This document shows, in pieces, positions 36,008 through 43,903 of a DNA stretch of 64,000 bases. This DNA is from Pseudomonas sp. URMO17WK12:I2 (GTDB taxonomy: Bacteria > Pseudomonadota > Gammaproteobacteria > Pseudomonadales > Pseudomonadaceae). Each line of letters opens with the position of its first letter. Position 1 is the stretch's first letter. The notes beneath the pieces are model-generated. The model was not told the origin of the DNA. It searched no databases and was given only the letters and a program-made list of their open reading frames with translations. The DNA lies in NCBI RefSeq assembly GCF_003253735.1, contig NZ_QKYW01000003.1, forward strand, positions 248,001 through 312,000, in the 5' to 3' direction. A program made the position numbers and the translations under genes.

Positions 36008-36400
36008 TCAGCCGCCACCGGTGAGCACCGTGTCACCAATCTTGATCTCGACCAGCAGGCCACCAGGCTCGCCGTTCTTCAGCGGCTTGAAGGTCACTTC
36101 GGCCTCGTCGCCCGCCTTGATCACATTGGCCTTCCAGCCCGTGCGTTTGAGCGCGTTGACGCTGCCGGTCTCGATCTTGAATTGCTGCTCGGGTGGGCCG
36201 GGGGCGTCGACGTAGATGGCGACGTGGGGGTTGGTCCAGGCGAAACGTGAAACCACGCCCTTGATGGTGACCGTCTTGGTCTGATCGAAAATGGCGAAGG
36301 AGTGGTGGGCGCTGACCACACCGGGGAGGGCGCAGATGACGAGGGCTGCGAGCAGCCAGCGTCGCTGACGGAAAAGCGGGGGAAACGACATGAGCGTCAT
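36008..36400 (-). CDS. DUF6152-like small periplasmic protein
   Basis: A 130-residue protein and first gene of the 12-gene operon. The signal peptide ends at VVSAHH, leaving an N-terminal His-His-Ser. The mature part is a small beta-barrel (TVTIKGVVSRFAWTNPHVAI, FKIETGSVNALKRTGW) as in DUF6152. An N-terminal histidine after cleavage occurs in three proteins of this operon, which could support Cu/Zn binding. GAGGTACCTGTC precedes ATG 36400; ATG 36391 is a possible alternative start. Confidence 0.75.
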   Translation of the reverse strand: MTLMSFPPLFRQRRWLLAALVICALPGVVSAHHSFAIFDQTKTVTIKGVVSRFAWTNPHVAIYVDAPGPPEQQFKIETGSVNALKRTGWKANVIKAGDEAEVTFKPLKNGEPGGLLVEIKIGDTVLTGGG

Positions 36401-36466
36401 GACAGGTACCTCGGTTCTTATTTGTTCTTATGAGGCCGAGCATAGGGCCGGGCACCTGTCGGCCCT

Positions 36467-36481
36467 TATCCCAAAATGGCA
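36467..36481 (-). promoter_or_regulatory. Shared AraC/XylS-type site A, facing the DUF6152 operon
   Basis: On the minus strand TGCCATTTTGGGATA ends 66 nt before the operon's first ATG. It matches TGC(C/T)-N6-GGATA, close to the TGCA-N6-GGNTA half-site known for XylS-type AraC regulators. Two more copies, in the same orientation and distance relative to their genes, occur at 36561 and 41784. Confidence 0.6.
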
Positions 36482-36560
36482 ATGAGTGACCGTGGGAGGC
36501 TGTTTTTTGGCGCAGGCAGCCAAGCAATAAAGAAACACCTGTGAGTGCGGCGTCGTTCGT

Positions 36561-36575
36561 TGCTGATTTGGGATA
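36561..36575 (+). promoter_or_regulatory. Shared AraC/XylS-type site B, facing the outer-membrane barrel gene
   Basis: TGCTGATTTGGGATA on the plus strand ends 68 nt before the barrel-gene ATG. Eleven bases (GATTTGGGATA) are identical to site C near the aminotransferase gene. Sites A and B point away from each other in one divergent region. Confidence 0.6.
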
Positions 36576-36643
36576 CCGCTGCCGGGGTTCAGGGGAAAAC
36601 ACTCGCGGCTCGCCTCATCAATAACAACAACAGGAGAGACGTC

Positions 36644-37978
36644 ATGCGCACCCACAGTTATGCCCCGGTCTTGTCACTGGTCGCGCTCTGTACGGTCGGC
36701 TCGCAGGCCCGTGCCTATGAGCTGTACAACGAGAACGACGGCGCCACCGTGCTGAACGCCGACCTTTGGGCCGGAGTCGGCTGGTACACCGCCAACAAGA
36801 ATTACCTGGGGGATCCCGAGCGTGAGCCCGGGCGAATGCACTGGCAGGAAGGTTTCATCAAGTACGGCCTGAGCGGCGCCACCGACAAGATTGCAGCCGG
36901 CTCGCTATATGGCGGCCTGAGCATGATCAGTTCGGGATCATTCGGGGATGGCGATCCGGGCGGCCTTACCAATGGCGAAGAACGCCGAACCTCGCTGGAG
37001 GATGCCTATCTGGGCTGGAAATCCGCCGACATGTTCCCGGCCCTGGGCACCGATGGTGTGGATTTTTCCTTCGGCCGGCAGATCGTCACGCTGGACGGCT
37101 TTCTGATCACCGATGACGGCTTCTCGCCCGGCCGCGCCTTCAACCCCATCGAAGGTGTGTCCGACGGCCGTTTCGATCGCGGCGGTGCGTTCTACCTGGG
37201 CCCGCGCCTGGCGTTCGGCAATTCGGCGGTGCTCAAACTGGGTGGCACCGAAGGCCTGCATGGCAGCATGATGTGGCTGAAGATCGACAGCCCGGGGCAG
37301 TCCAAGACCGAAGTCGCCGCCGCCACCGTCGACTACACCACGGCATTCGGCTCGATCGGCTCGACCTACATCCACGGCCTGCATGTTGATGAACACTATG
37401 CGTTCGGTGACCGCATGGAGCGTGAGGGCATGGATGTCTACAGCATCCGTGGCCAGGGCGACGCGGGCATCGAGAACGCCGACTTCGCGTTCGAGGTGGC
37501 CCGCCAGGAAAAACGCTCGGGCTCGCAACGGGCGATGTTCTTCGACGCCGGCTACACCTTCAACGACGTGCGCTGGAAGCCTGCGGTGAGCTACCGCTTC
37601 TCGCGTTATTCCGAAGGCTGGGACTTCCTGTTCCAGGGCGGCTATCGCAAGCGCCTGCAGGGCGAAGTGGGGGTGAACTACGCGGGCTCGGTCACCTCGA
37701 ACATGCGCATCAACGATGTGCAGTTTTCCGTACAGCCGACGGAAAAACTGACCCTCAATGCCATGTATTTCAATTTCCACCAGCTGTCGCGGCGTGACGA
37801 GCAGGATTACAGCGCGCAGGAGATCGATCTGTTCCTGGACTGGATGGTGACCGACAACATCACCCTGTCGCCGCTGGTGGGCTTTTACAAGCCGGACAAA
37901 TGGCGCGAGAACGGCGGGCTGCAGAGTGGCCCGGGCACCAACACCTACATGCAGTTCATCGTGTGGATGGAGTTCTGA
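36644..37978 (+). CDS. Outer-membrane beta-barrel protein, porin-like (alginate-export type)
   Basis: The precursor is 444 residues from the ATG at 36644 (CAGGAGAGAC upstream); the frame extends to 36545 but the signal peptide MRTHSYAPVLSLVALCTVGS fixes the start. The mature protein has many amphipathic strands, an early YTANKNYLGDPE segment, a central FSFGRQIVTLDGFLITDDGF like AlgE-type export porins, and a C-terminal aromatic MQFIVWMEF. It probably passes a substrate or product used by the neighbouring exported hydrolase and metal importer. Divergent from the 12-gene operon. Confidence 0.8.
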   Translation: MRTHSYAPVLSLVALCTVGSQARAYELYNENDGATVLNADLWAGVGWYTANKNYLGDPEREPGRMHWQEGFIKYGLSGATDKIAAGSLYGGLSMISSGSFGDGDPGGLTNGEERRTSLEDAYLGWKSADMFPALGTDGVDFSFGRQIVTLDGFLITDDGFSPGRAFNPIEGVSDGRFDRGGAFYLGPRLAFGNSAVLKLGGTEGLHGSMMWLKIDSPGQSKTEVAAATVDYTTAFGSIGSTYIHGLHVDEHYAFGDRMEREGMDVYSIRGQGDAGIENADFAFEVARQEKRSGSQRAMFFDAGYTFNDVRWKPAVSYRFSRYSEGWDFLFQGGYRKRLQGEVGVNYAGSVTSNMRINDVQFSVQPTEKLTLNAMYFNFHQLSRRDEQDYSAQEIDLFLDWMVTDNITLSPLVGFYKPDKWRENGGLQSGPGTNTYMQFIVWMEF

Positions 37979-38078
37979 CTCAACGCTATCGGTAACAACC
38001 TATTCCTGATTTTCAGTACAGGCTCGTCGACTTTGGCAGCTAAGTGGCGATAGCGGCCAGGGTGGCTGGTGATTATCT

Positions 38079-38101
38079 GTGGGAGCGAAGTCCGCTTCTG
38101 C
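38079..38101 (+). repeat. Possible degenerate REP half-element
   Basis: GTGGGAGCGAAGTCCGCTTC is a short palindrome-like form of Pseudomonas REP cores (GGAGCG-N-CGCTTC). Only one arm pair is present. It lies between the barrel gene and the b561 gene. Confidence 0.3.
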
Positions 38102-38163
38102 CTTGTAGCTGCCGCTTCATGCTCATAAAGATCGTGAACAGGTTCTAAGGGTTTTCAGCCCGC

Positions 38164-38199
38164 AAAAACAAGCGCCACCCTGAGGTGGCGCTTGTTTTT
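38164..38199. terminator. Bidirectional terminator between barrel and cytochrome b561 genes
   Basis: A 5-A run, the stem CAAGCGCCACC-CTGA-GGTGGCGCTTG, and a 5-T run make a perfect symmetrical terminator. It ends 18 nt from the stop of the minus-strand cytochrome gene and is 186 nt after the plus-strand barrel gene. Confidence 0.92.
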
Positions 38200-38217
38200 C
38201 AGTAGGATTACCGGCCT

Positions 38218-38781
38218 TTACAGCATGCGTTTCAGTACATCGTTGCGCTTGTCCTTGTCGAAGAAGCGGTGCTTCAGCGAGCCGACCAGGTGCACCACGA
38301 TCAGGGCGAGCAGGGTGTAGGCCAGCACCTTGTGCAGCCACTGGAAGACCACGAACCAGTCGTCGTTCTTGGCCAGCAGTTCCGGCAGGTTGACGCCGAA
38401 GAAGTACACGCCGTCGCTCATGGTGTAGGTGCTCGACATCGAGTAACCCATCAGCGGTACCAGCACCAGCAGCACGTACATCGAGCGCTGCACCAGCTGC
38501 GCGAGAACACGCTCGTGGCTGGCCAGGCTCAGCGGTGGTTTCGGCAGCACCGGGGTCTTCAGGCGAATGGCGATCTGAATCAGCACCACCAGAAAGGCCA
38601 GCACACCGAAGGATTTGTGCCAGGGGTAATAGAGTACGAACTTGCTTTCATCGTCATCGCTCATCCCGGTCATGTGCCAGCCGGCCCAAAGCAGACCGAT
38701 GATCAGCACTGCACGTATCCAGTGCAGCACTATCAAGGATCTTGGGTAGTGGTCGACTGGTTCTTTTCTTATCGTATTCAT
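38218..38781 (-). CDS. Cytochrome b561-family membrane protein
   Basis: A 187-residue four-helix diheme protein of the CybB type that moves electrons between quinol and periplasmic acceptors. Likely heme ligands: His in LHWIRAVL (about 20), His in YPWHKSFGVLAF (about 55), His in WLHKVLAYTLLALIVVH (about 149 and 163). It has its own AAGAGACGGCG site and terminator. It lies 80 bp downstream of the aldehyde dehydrogenase gene on the same strand and could be read as the third gene of that transcript. Confidence 0.9.
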   Translation of the reverse strand: MNTIRKEPVDHYPRSLIVLHWIRAVLIIGLLWAGWHMTGMSDDDESKFVLYYPWHKSFGVLAFLVVLIQIAIRLKTPVLPKPPLSLASHERVLAQLVQRSMYVLLVLVPLMGYSMSSTYTMSDGVYFFGVNLPELLAKNDDWFVVFQWLHKVLAYTLLALIVVHLVGSLKHRFFDKDKRNDVLKRML

Positions 38782-38861
38782 CGCCGTCTCTTTTCTTATC
38801 GATCATCAGGGCCAGGGATCACGGGCCGCCCGCGCAATTGCAGGCCGCCCGGGCAACGCAC

Positions 38862-40316
38862 TCAGCTGGGCAGCAACACAGTGACCACCTTCTCCTCGGT
38901 GTAGGCGAGCGCGCCGCCAAAGCCGCCCTCACGCCCGATACCGCTGGTCTTCACGCCGCCCCAGGGCAGGTTGGCATCCAGCGGGCTCCAGCAGTTGATG
39001 CCCACAGCGCCGGTTTTCAGGGCCGCCGCCACGCGGTGCGCGCGGGCCAGGTTGGTAGTCCAGACGGTGGCCGCCAGGCCGTAGCTGGAATCGTTGGCCA
39101 GGGCGATGGCTTCTTCTTCAGTGTCGAAGGTGATCACCGTGCCGACCGGGCCGAAGATTTCGTCGCGGGCGATGGCCATGTCATTGCGGGCATTGGCGAA
39201 AATGGTCGGGCGCACGAAGAAGCCCTTGTCGGGGCTCGACACGCCGCCGGCCAGCAACGTCGCGCCCTGGTCGATGCCCAGCTGGATATAGCGGTTGACG
39301 CGGTCGAACTGCGCCTTCTTGGCCACCGGGCCCATCTGGGTGTCGGGCTGGCGCGGGTCGCCGACCTTCACGGCACTGGCCGCCTGTGCCAATGCCGCGC
39401 CGAAACGCTCGGCCACGCCGCGCTGAACCAGAATCCGCGAGCCGGCCGCGCAAACCTGGCCCTGGTTGGCGAACAGGCCGAGCGAGCAGCCGAACAGGGC
39501 GTCTTCGAAAGACGCATCATCGAAGACGATCTGCGGGCTCTTGCCGCCCAGTTCCAGGGCTACGCGCTTGAACAGCACGCCGGCGGTGCGCTGGATCTCG
39601 CGACCCGCTTCGGGGCTGCCGGTGAAGCTGATCTTGGCGATGTCCGGGTGTTCGCACAGGGCGCGGCCCACCTCGGCGCCAAAACCGGTGACGATGTTGA
39701 TCACGCCATCGGGGAAGCCCGCTTCCTTGGCCAGGGCGGCCAGGTGGAGGGCGGACTGCGGGGTTTCTTCGGATGGTTTGACCACCACGGTGCAGCCAGC
39801 GGCCAGCAGGGCGGCCAGTTTCCACACGGTGATCATCAGCGGCGAGTTCCACGGCACGATGGCGCCGACCACGCCGATCGGTTCACGCACCGTGTACGAG
39901 AGGGTCTTGGTGCCGAAATAGCCGCCGCTTGGAATGGTGCGGCCTTCGAGCTGGTTGGCCCAGCCAGCGGCGGCGCGCAGGTTGGCGAGGACGTTGGGCA
40001 GGTCCATGCGCCGCGGCTCCATCGGCGAGCGGCCGATGGCGTTGGCGTCCATGTCGGCGAGCTGTTCGCTGTCGCGTTCAACGAGGTCGGCCAGCTTGAT
40101 CAGCAGGCGAGCGCGCTGGGAACCGGAAAGCTGGCTCCAGGCGCCGCCTTCGAGTTGGCTGCGCGCTGCTTCCACGGCACGGTTGACGTCCTCGGGGGTA
40201 CCGCGGGCGGAGCTGCCGTAGACCTTTTCGGTCACCGGGTCTACGAGGTCGAAGCGACGGCCGTCGGACGAGTCCGCGGCGGCGCCGGCGATGAAGTGCT
40301 GCAGATGCTGAGTCAT
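38862..40316 (-). CDS. NAD(P)-dependent aldehyde dehydrogenase
   Basis: About 484 residues, aldehyde-dehydrogenase superfamily. Catalytic Glu is in ELGGKSPQIVF (about 254), catalytic Cys in FANQGQVCAAGSRILVQRG (about 288), and the Rossmann part holds IVPWNSPLMITVWKL, VVKPSEETP and FTGSPEAGREI. The substrate is unknown; pairing with a class III aminotransferase suggests an aminoaldehyde or semialdehyde formed by transamination. I start at ATG 40316, with GTGGA upstream; a GTG at 40328 is possible. It follows the aminotransferase gene by 27 bp. Confidence 0.92.
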   Translation of the reverse strand: MTQHLQHFIAGAAADSSDGRRFDLVDPVTEKVYGSSARGTPEDVNRAVEAARSQLEGGAWSQLSGSQRARLLIKLADLVERDSEQLADMDANAIGRSPMEPRRMDLPNVLANLRAAAGWANQLEGRTIPSGGYFGTKTLSYTVREPIGVVGAIVPWNSPLMITVWKLAALLAAGCTVVVKPSEETPQSALHLAALAKEAGFPDGVINIVTGFGAEVGRALCEHPDIAKISFTGSPEAGREIQRTAGVLFKRVALELGGKSPQIVFDDASFEDALFGCSLGLFANQGQVCAAGSRILVQRGVAERFGAALAQAASAVKVGDPRQPDTQMGPVAKKAQFDRVNRYIQLGIDQGATLLAGGVSSPDKGFFVRPTIFANARNDMAIARDEIFGPVGTVITFDTEEEAIALANDSSYGLAATVWTTNLARAHRVAAALKTGAVGINCWSPLDANLPWGGVKTSGIGREGGFGGALAYTEEKVVTVLLPS

Positions 40317-40343
40317 GTGCGTATCCACGAATGAGGGAGTCGG

Positions 40344-41720
40344 TTAAGCCTTGAGCGACGCCAGGGCGTCACCGAAGATGTCCAGTGCCTTGAAGAACAG
40401 CGCGCGGGAGATGGTCAGCGATGGCATCACCCGCATCACGTTGCTGTAGCGCCCGCAGGGAATCATCAGCACGCCGTGGTTCATCAGGTAGCCCATCAGC
40501 TGGCCGATCTTGTCGCGCGACAGCGGCTCCTTGGTGGCCGGGTCCTCGACCAGTTCGATGCCGATCATCAGGCCGCGGCCGCGCACCTCGCCCACCAACG
40601 GGCTGTTGAAGCCGCGGATGCGTTCCTGGGCTTCCAGGCCCAGCACCTGGGCGCGGTTGAGCAGGTCGAGTTCCGGGTCCTGGAGGATGGCGATATTGGT
40701 CAGCGCCACAACGGCGGACAGTGAGTTGGCGGCAAAGGTGTTGGGCATCGAGCCGTCGGGGATCTGCGCCGCCAGGTCCGAGCGCATCATCAGGCCGGCC
40801 ATCGGCAGGTCGCTGCCGATGCCCTTGCCGAAGGTCAGCATGTCCGGCTTGACGCCCGAGTGCTCGACGGCCCACATCTTGCCGGTGCGCCCGGCGCCGG
40901 CCTGCACTTCGTCGACGATCAGCAGGGCGCCGCTGCGGTCGCACGCCTTGCGCAGCAGCTGCAGGAACTCGGGCGAGGGCGGCACATAGCCGCCTTCACC
41001 CTGCACCGGCTCGACGATCACCGCTGCCACGTCGTCGGCGGCGGTATAGGGCGTGTTGAGCAGGTAATCCACGTACTCGCCTGCGATCTGCTCGGCGCTC
41101 TTGTGGGTGGTGTCGAACGGGAAGCGGTAGGCGTAGGGGTAGGGCGCATGAATCACGCCGCCCATCTGCGCGCCGTAGCCCTTGCGATAGGCGTTGCCGG
41201 TGGTCAGCGCACCCGAGGCGTTCCATACCCCGTGGTAGCCGCCGTGGAAGGCGATGATCTGGTGGCGGCCAGTGACACGCTTGGCGAACTTGATCGCCGC
41301 TTCCAGCGCGTCGCTGCCACTTTGCGTGAAGAAGGTCACGCAGTCGCCGCGCAGGCCGGGTGGCGCAACGTCGGAGAGCTTGGCCGCCAGCTCGGTACGC
41401 CGGGTGCTGTTGATCTCCAGCGCATGCATCAGCACTTCGGACTGCTCGCGAATGGCCGCCACCACCTTGGGGTGACAACGACCGACACTGCTGACGCCTA
41501 CGCCAGCGGAGAGGTCGATGTAGGTGTTGCCGTCCGGATCCTTGAAGGTCGCGCCGAAGGCACGGTCCATGGCAATAGGCATGCGGCCGCCACCCCGGGC
41601 CATCGATTCGGTGCGTGCCGACAGGGCCAGGGCTTCACTGGTCTTGGGGCCGGGCAGGGTGCTGGAGACGATTTGCGGCGCATCCGCAAAGTGCAAGGAT
41701 TCGAGTTTGGCTTCGCTCAT
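40344..41720 (-). CDS. Class III PLP-dependent aminotransferase (omega/4-aminobutyrate type)
   Basis: A 458-residue fold-type I transaminase. The PLP lysine is in MLTFGKGIGSDLP (about 294), the cofactor Asp in LLIVDEVQAGAGRTG (about 262-276), and the phosphate-binding SGSDALEAAIKFAKRVTG (about 134-151). It moves a terminal amino group from an amine or omega-amino acid to 2-oxoglutarate or pyruvate; the exact amine is unknown. AGAGGCCGTC precedes the ATG. It is divergent from the AraC-type regulator gene. Confidence 0.92.
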   Translation of the reverse strand: MSEAKLESLHFADAPQIVSSTLPGPKTSEALALSARTESMARGGGRMPIAMDRAFGATFKDPDGNTYIDLSAGVGVSSVGRCHPKVVAAIREQSEVLMHALEINSTRRTELAAKLSDVAPPGLRGDCVTFFTQSGSDALEAAIKFAKRVTGRHQIIAFHGGYHGVWNASGALTTGNAYRKGYGAQMGGVIHAPYPYAYRFPFDTTHKSAEQIAGEYVDYLLNTPYTAADDVAAVIVEPVQGEGGYVPPSPEFLQLLRKACDRSGALLIVDEVQAGAGRTGKMWAVEHSGVKPDMLTFGKGIGSDLPMAGLMMRSDLAAQIPDGSMPNTFAANSLSAVVALTNIAILQDPELDLLNRAQVLGLEAQERIRGFNSPLVGEVRGRGLMIGIELVEDPATKEPLSRDKIGQLMGYLMNHGVLMIPCGRYSNVMRVMPSLTISRALFFKALDIFGDALASLKA

Positions 41721-41783
41721 GACGGCCTCTACGGGATGTCGGTTCAGGTAGGTCGATCATCTCCGCACTGCGTATACAGCCGG

Positions 41784-41798
41784 TATCCCAAATCGGCA
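41784..41798 (-). promoter_or_regulatory. Shared AraC/XylS-type site C, facing the aminotransferase operon
   Basis: TGCCGATTTGGGATA on the minus strand ends 63 nt before the aminotransferase ATG. It lies in the region divergent with the AraC-family gene, the natural candidate to bind it. It differs from site B by one base and from site A by two. Confidence 0.65.
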
Positions 41799-41908
41799 CT
41801 TGGCGCGTTCAGCCCAGGTGCGCCAGCCCGTTCCCGCGCGAGGCGCCGTGTGCGATTATCCGTGCTGAGGGCCGCCTGAAAACACGCGGAATGAGGGCGT
41901 TAAAGGCC

Positions 41909-42871
41909 ATGAAAACCCAGACCATCAGCCATTTCCGGGACATTCACGTGCATGCCGCCACGGTGCAGCAGTGGAGCCAGGACTACAGCCAGCTGAGTGC
42001 CGGCTCGAGCGAAAGCTCGCTCATGCAGCTCACCACAGAACGTTGCCATATATTTCTCGAGCAGATTAATCAGCGCGTGGTACAGAACGGCGTGGCACCG
42101 CGTGAGCGCATGTGTTTCGCCGTGCCGATCAACGTGCCGGGCTCGATACGCATGCAGGGCCGTGATGTCGACGACAGCAGCCTGTTCTTTCTCAACGGCG
42201 GCGAGGAGTTCATGTTCCACATGCCGACCGGCATGCAACTGCTGTCCGTCACCTTCGAGCGCGAACTGTTCGAGCAGGCCCTGGCGCAGACGGCAGAGGC
42301 GAAGGAAATCGCTGCTCTGCTGCGTCAGCCGGTGATTCGGGTGTCCCCCAAGGGGTTCGCCGAAACCCGTCATCGCCTGCTGTCGATGTTCGCCCAGGCG
42401 TTGACCAGCGAGGCGCCTGCCGGTGCCTGGGAGCACGCCCTGGAGCAGGCGATGCTCGATGAATTGCTGCAGTTGATGACAGACCCGGCGTGTGACAAGC
42501 AGCAACGCTCGCAGAGCTCCACACGCAGCTTTATCGTCGAGAAATGCCACCGGCTGCTGGCCGCGCAAATGACCAGTGCCCCGAGTGTGAGCGACATGTG
42601 CGAACAGCTACAGGTCAGCCGGCGCACCTTGCAGAACAGCTTCCATGCGGTTGCCGAAACCACGCCGCTCAATTACCTGCGCTCGGTGCGCCTCAATGGT
42701 GTGCGGCGAACCCTGATGAGTACCCGGGCAGCGCAGCTGTCGATCGGCGACGCGGCCGCGCAATGGGGCTTCTATCACCTCAGCCATTTTGCCGCCGAGT
42801 ACTTCGAACTGTTCGCCGAGCTGCCGTCGCACACCACGCGCGCCGCCATTGCCGGTTGTGCCCCGGCCTGA
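41909..42871 (+). CDS. AraC-family transcriptional regulator (EutR-like)
   Basis: A 320-residue regulator. The N-terminal two-thirds is a ligand-sensing domain (QQWSQDYSQLSAGSSESSLM, FLNGGEEFMFHMPTGMQLL). The C-terminal double helix-turn-helix holds SVSDMCEQLQVSRRTLQNSF (about 231-250) and SIGDAAAQWGFYHLSHFAAE (about 282-301), of the EutR/FeaR-like type. ATG 41909 has AAAGG upstream and is preferred over 41891. The likely targets are the divergent aminotransferase-ALDH genes and, through identical sites, the barrel gene and the 12-gene operon. Confidence 0.9.
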   Translation: MKTQTISHFRDIHVHAATVQQWSQDYSQLSAGSSESSLMQLTTERCHIFLEQINQRVVQNGVAPRERMCFAVPINVPGSIRMQGRDVDDSSLFFLNGGEEFMFHMPTGMQLLSVTFERELFEQALAQTAEAKEIAALLRQPVIRVSPKGFAETRHRLLSMFAQALTSEAPAGAWEHALEQAMLDELLQLMTDPACDKQQRSQSSTRSFIVEKCHRLLAAQMTSAPSVSDMCEQLQVSRRTLQNSFHAVAETTPLNYLRSVRLNGVRRTLMSTRAAQLSIGDAAAQWGFYHLSHFAAEYFELFAELPSHTTRAAIAGCAPA

Positions 42872-42956
42872 GCGGACGCTGCCACCCATCATTCTTCAGC
42901 ATCGATAGCCCCGCGGATCGGTCATAACCTGAACACCATCGTTCTGGGAGCCGCCG

Positions 42957-43757
42957 ATGAAGCGCCTGCGCATCGCCACCTTCAATATCAATGGCATCAA
43001 CGCCCGCCTGTCCAACCTGCTGAGCTGGCTGGAGCGCGAGCAGCCGGACGTGGTATGCCTGCAGGAGCTCAAGACGCCCGACAAGTCGTTCCCGGCCAGC
43101 GATATCGAGGCCGCTGGCTACGGTGTGGTGTACCACGGGCAGACCTCGTGGAACGGCGTGGCGATTCTTGGCCGCGATACCCAGCCGCTGGAGATTCGTC
43201 GCGGCCTGCCCGGCGCCGAGTGGGATACCCAGGCGCGTTACATTGAGGCGGCGGTGCTCGGGGTGGTGGTGGCCTGCCTGTACCTGCCCAACGGCAATCC
43301 GCAGCCCGGCCCGAAATTCGATTACAAGCTCAAGTGGTTCGAGCACCTAATCGAGCACGCGCAGACGCTGCAGGCCAGTGAACACCCGGTAGTGCTGGCC
43401 GGCGATTTCAACGTGGTGCCGACCGACTTCGATATCTACAACACCCGTTCCTGGCTCAAGGATGCCCTGCTGCAACCCGAGAGCCGCGCGTGTTTCCAGC
43501 GCCTGCTGGATCAGGGCTGGGTGGACGCATTGCGCACCCTGCACCCGGATGAGCAACTGTTCACCTTCTGGGATTACTTCCGCCGCCACTGGCAGAGCAA
43601 CTCCGGGCTGCGTATCGACCATCTGCTGCTCAACCCGGTGCTGGCGCCTTATCTGCAATCGGCGGGTGTAGATACCTGGGTGCGCGGGGAGGCTCATCCC
43701 AGCGACCATGCGCCAACCTGGATCCAGCTGAGCAGCCGCAAACGGCGAAGTAAATAG
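42957..43757 (+). CDS. xth: Exodeoxyribonuclease III (xth family)
   Basis: A 266-residue Mg-dependent endonuclease/exonuclease/phosphatase-fold DNA repair enzyme that cleaves at abasic sites and trims 3' blocks. ATFNINGINARLSNLLSWLE (about 7-26), VVCLQELKTPD (catalytic Glu), GDFNVVPTDFDIYN (Asp/Asn pair) and the final HPSDHAPTWI (catalytic Asp-His) are all present. It stands alone. A short hairpin follows near 43761-43782. Confidence 0.94.
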   Translation: MKRLRIATFNINGINARLSNLLSWLEREQPDVVCLQELKTPDKSFPASDIEAAGYGVVYHGQTSWNGVAILGRDTQPLEIRRGLPGAEWDTQARYIEAAVLGVVVACLYLPNGNPQPGPKFDYKLKWFEHLIEHAQTLQASEHPVVLAGDFNVVPTDFDIYNTRSWLKDALLQPESRACFQRLLDQGWVDALRTLHPDEQLFTFWDYFRRHWQSNSGLRIDHLLLNPVLAPYLQSAGVDTWVRGEAHPSDHAPTWIQLSSRKRRSK

Positions 43758-43760
43758 CGT

Positions 43761-43782
43761 AGCGCTAACCAATGCGCTAGTT
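43761..43782 (+). terminator. Weak hairpin after xth
   Basis: AGCGC-TAACCAAT-GCGCT followed by a T-rich but interrupted stretch lies just after the xth stop. It is a modest terminator at best. The rest of the gap to 43903 is AT-rich and probably carries the promoter of the next operon. Confidence 0.35.
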
Positions 43783-43903
43783 ATTTCATTTAGTAATAAG
43801 CAAAGACTTTTTTCATATTGGCAGCCATCAGGGGTGACAAGGAAAATGCCCTGCTACTGAAATTTATTGATACAGGTCAAGGCCTTAGTTTAAAGGTGCC
43901 TTC

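Noticed and set aside
38742..40334. 530-residue open frame on the plus strand
   Set aside because: It is antisense to the aldehyde dehydrogenase, whose catalytic Glu and Cys motifs are intact. The antisense product has no recognisable motifs.
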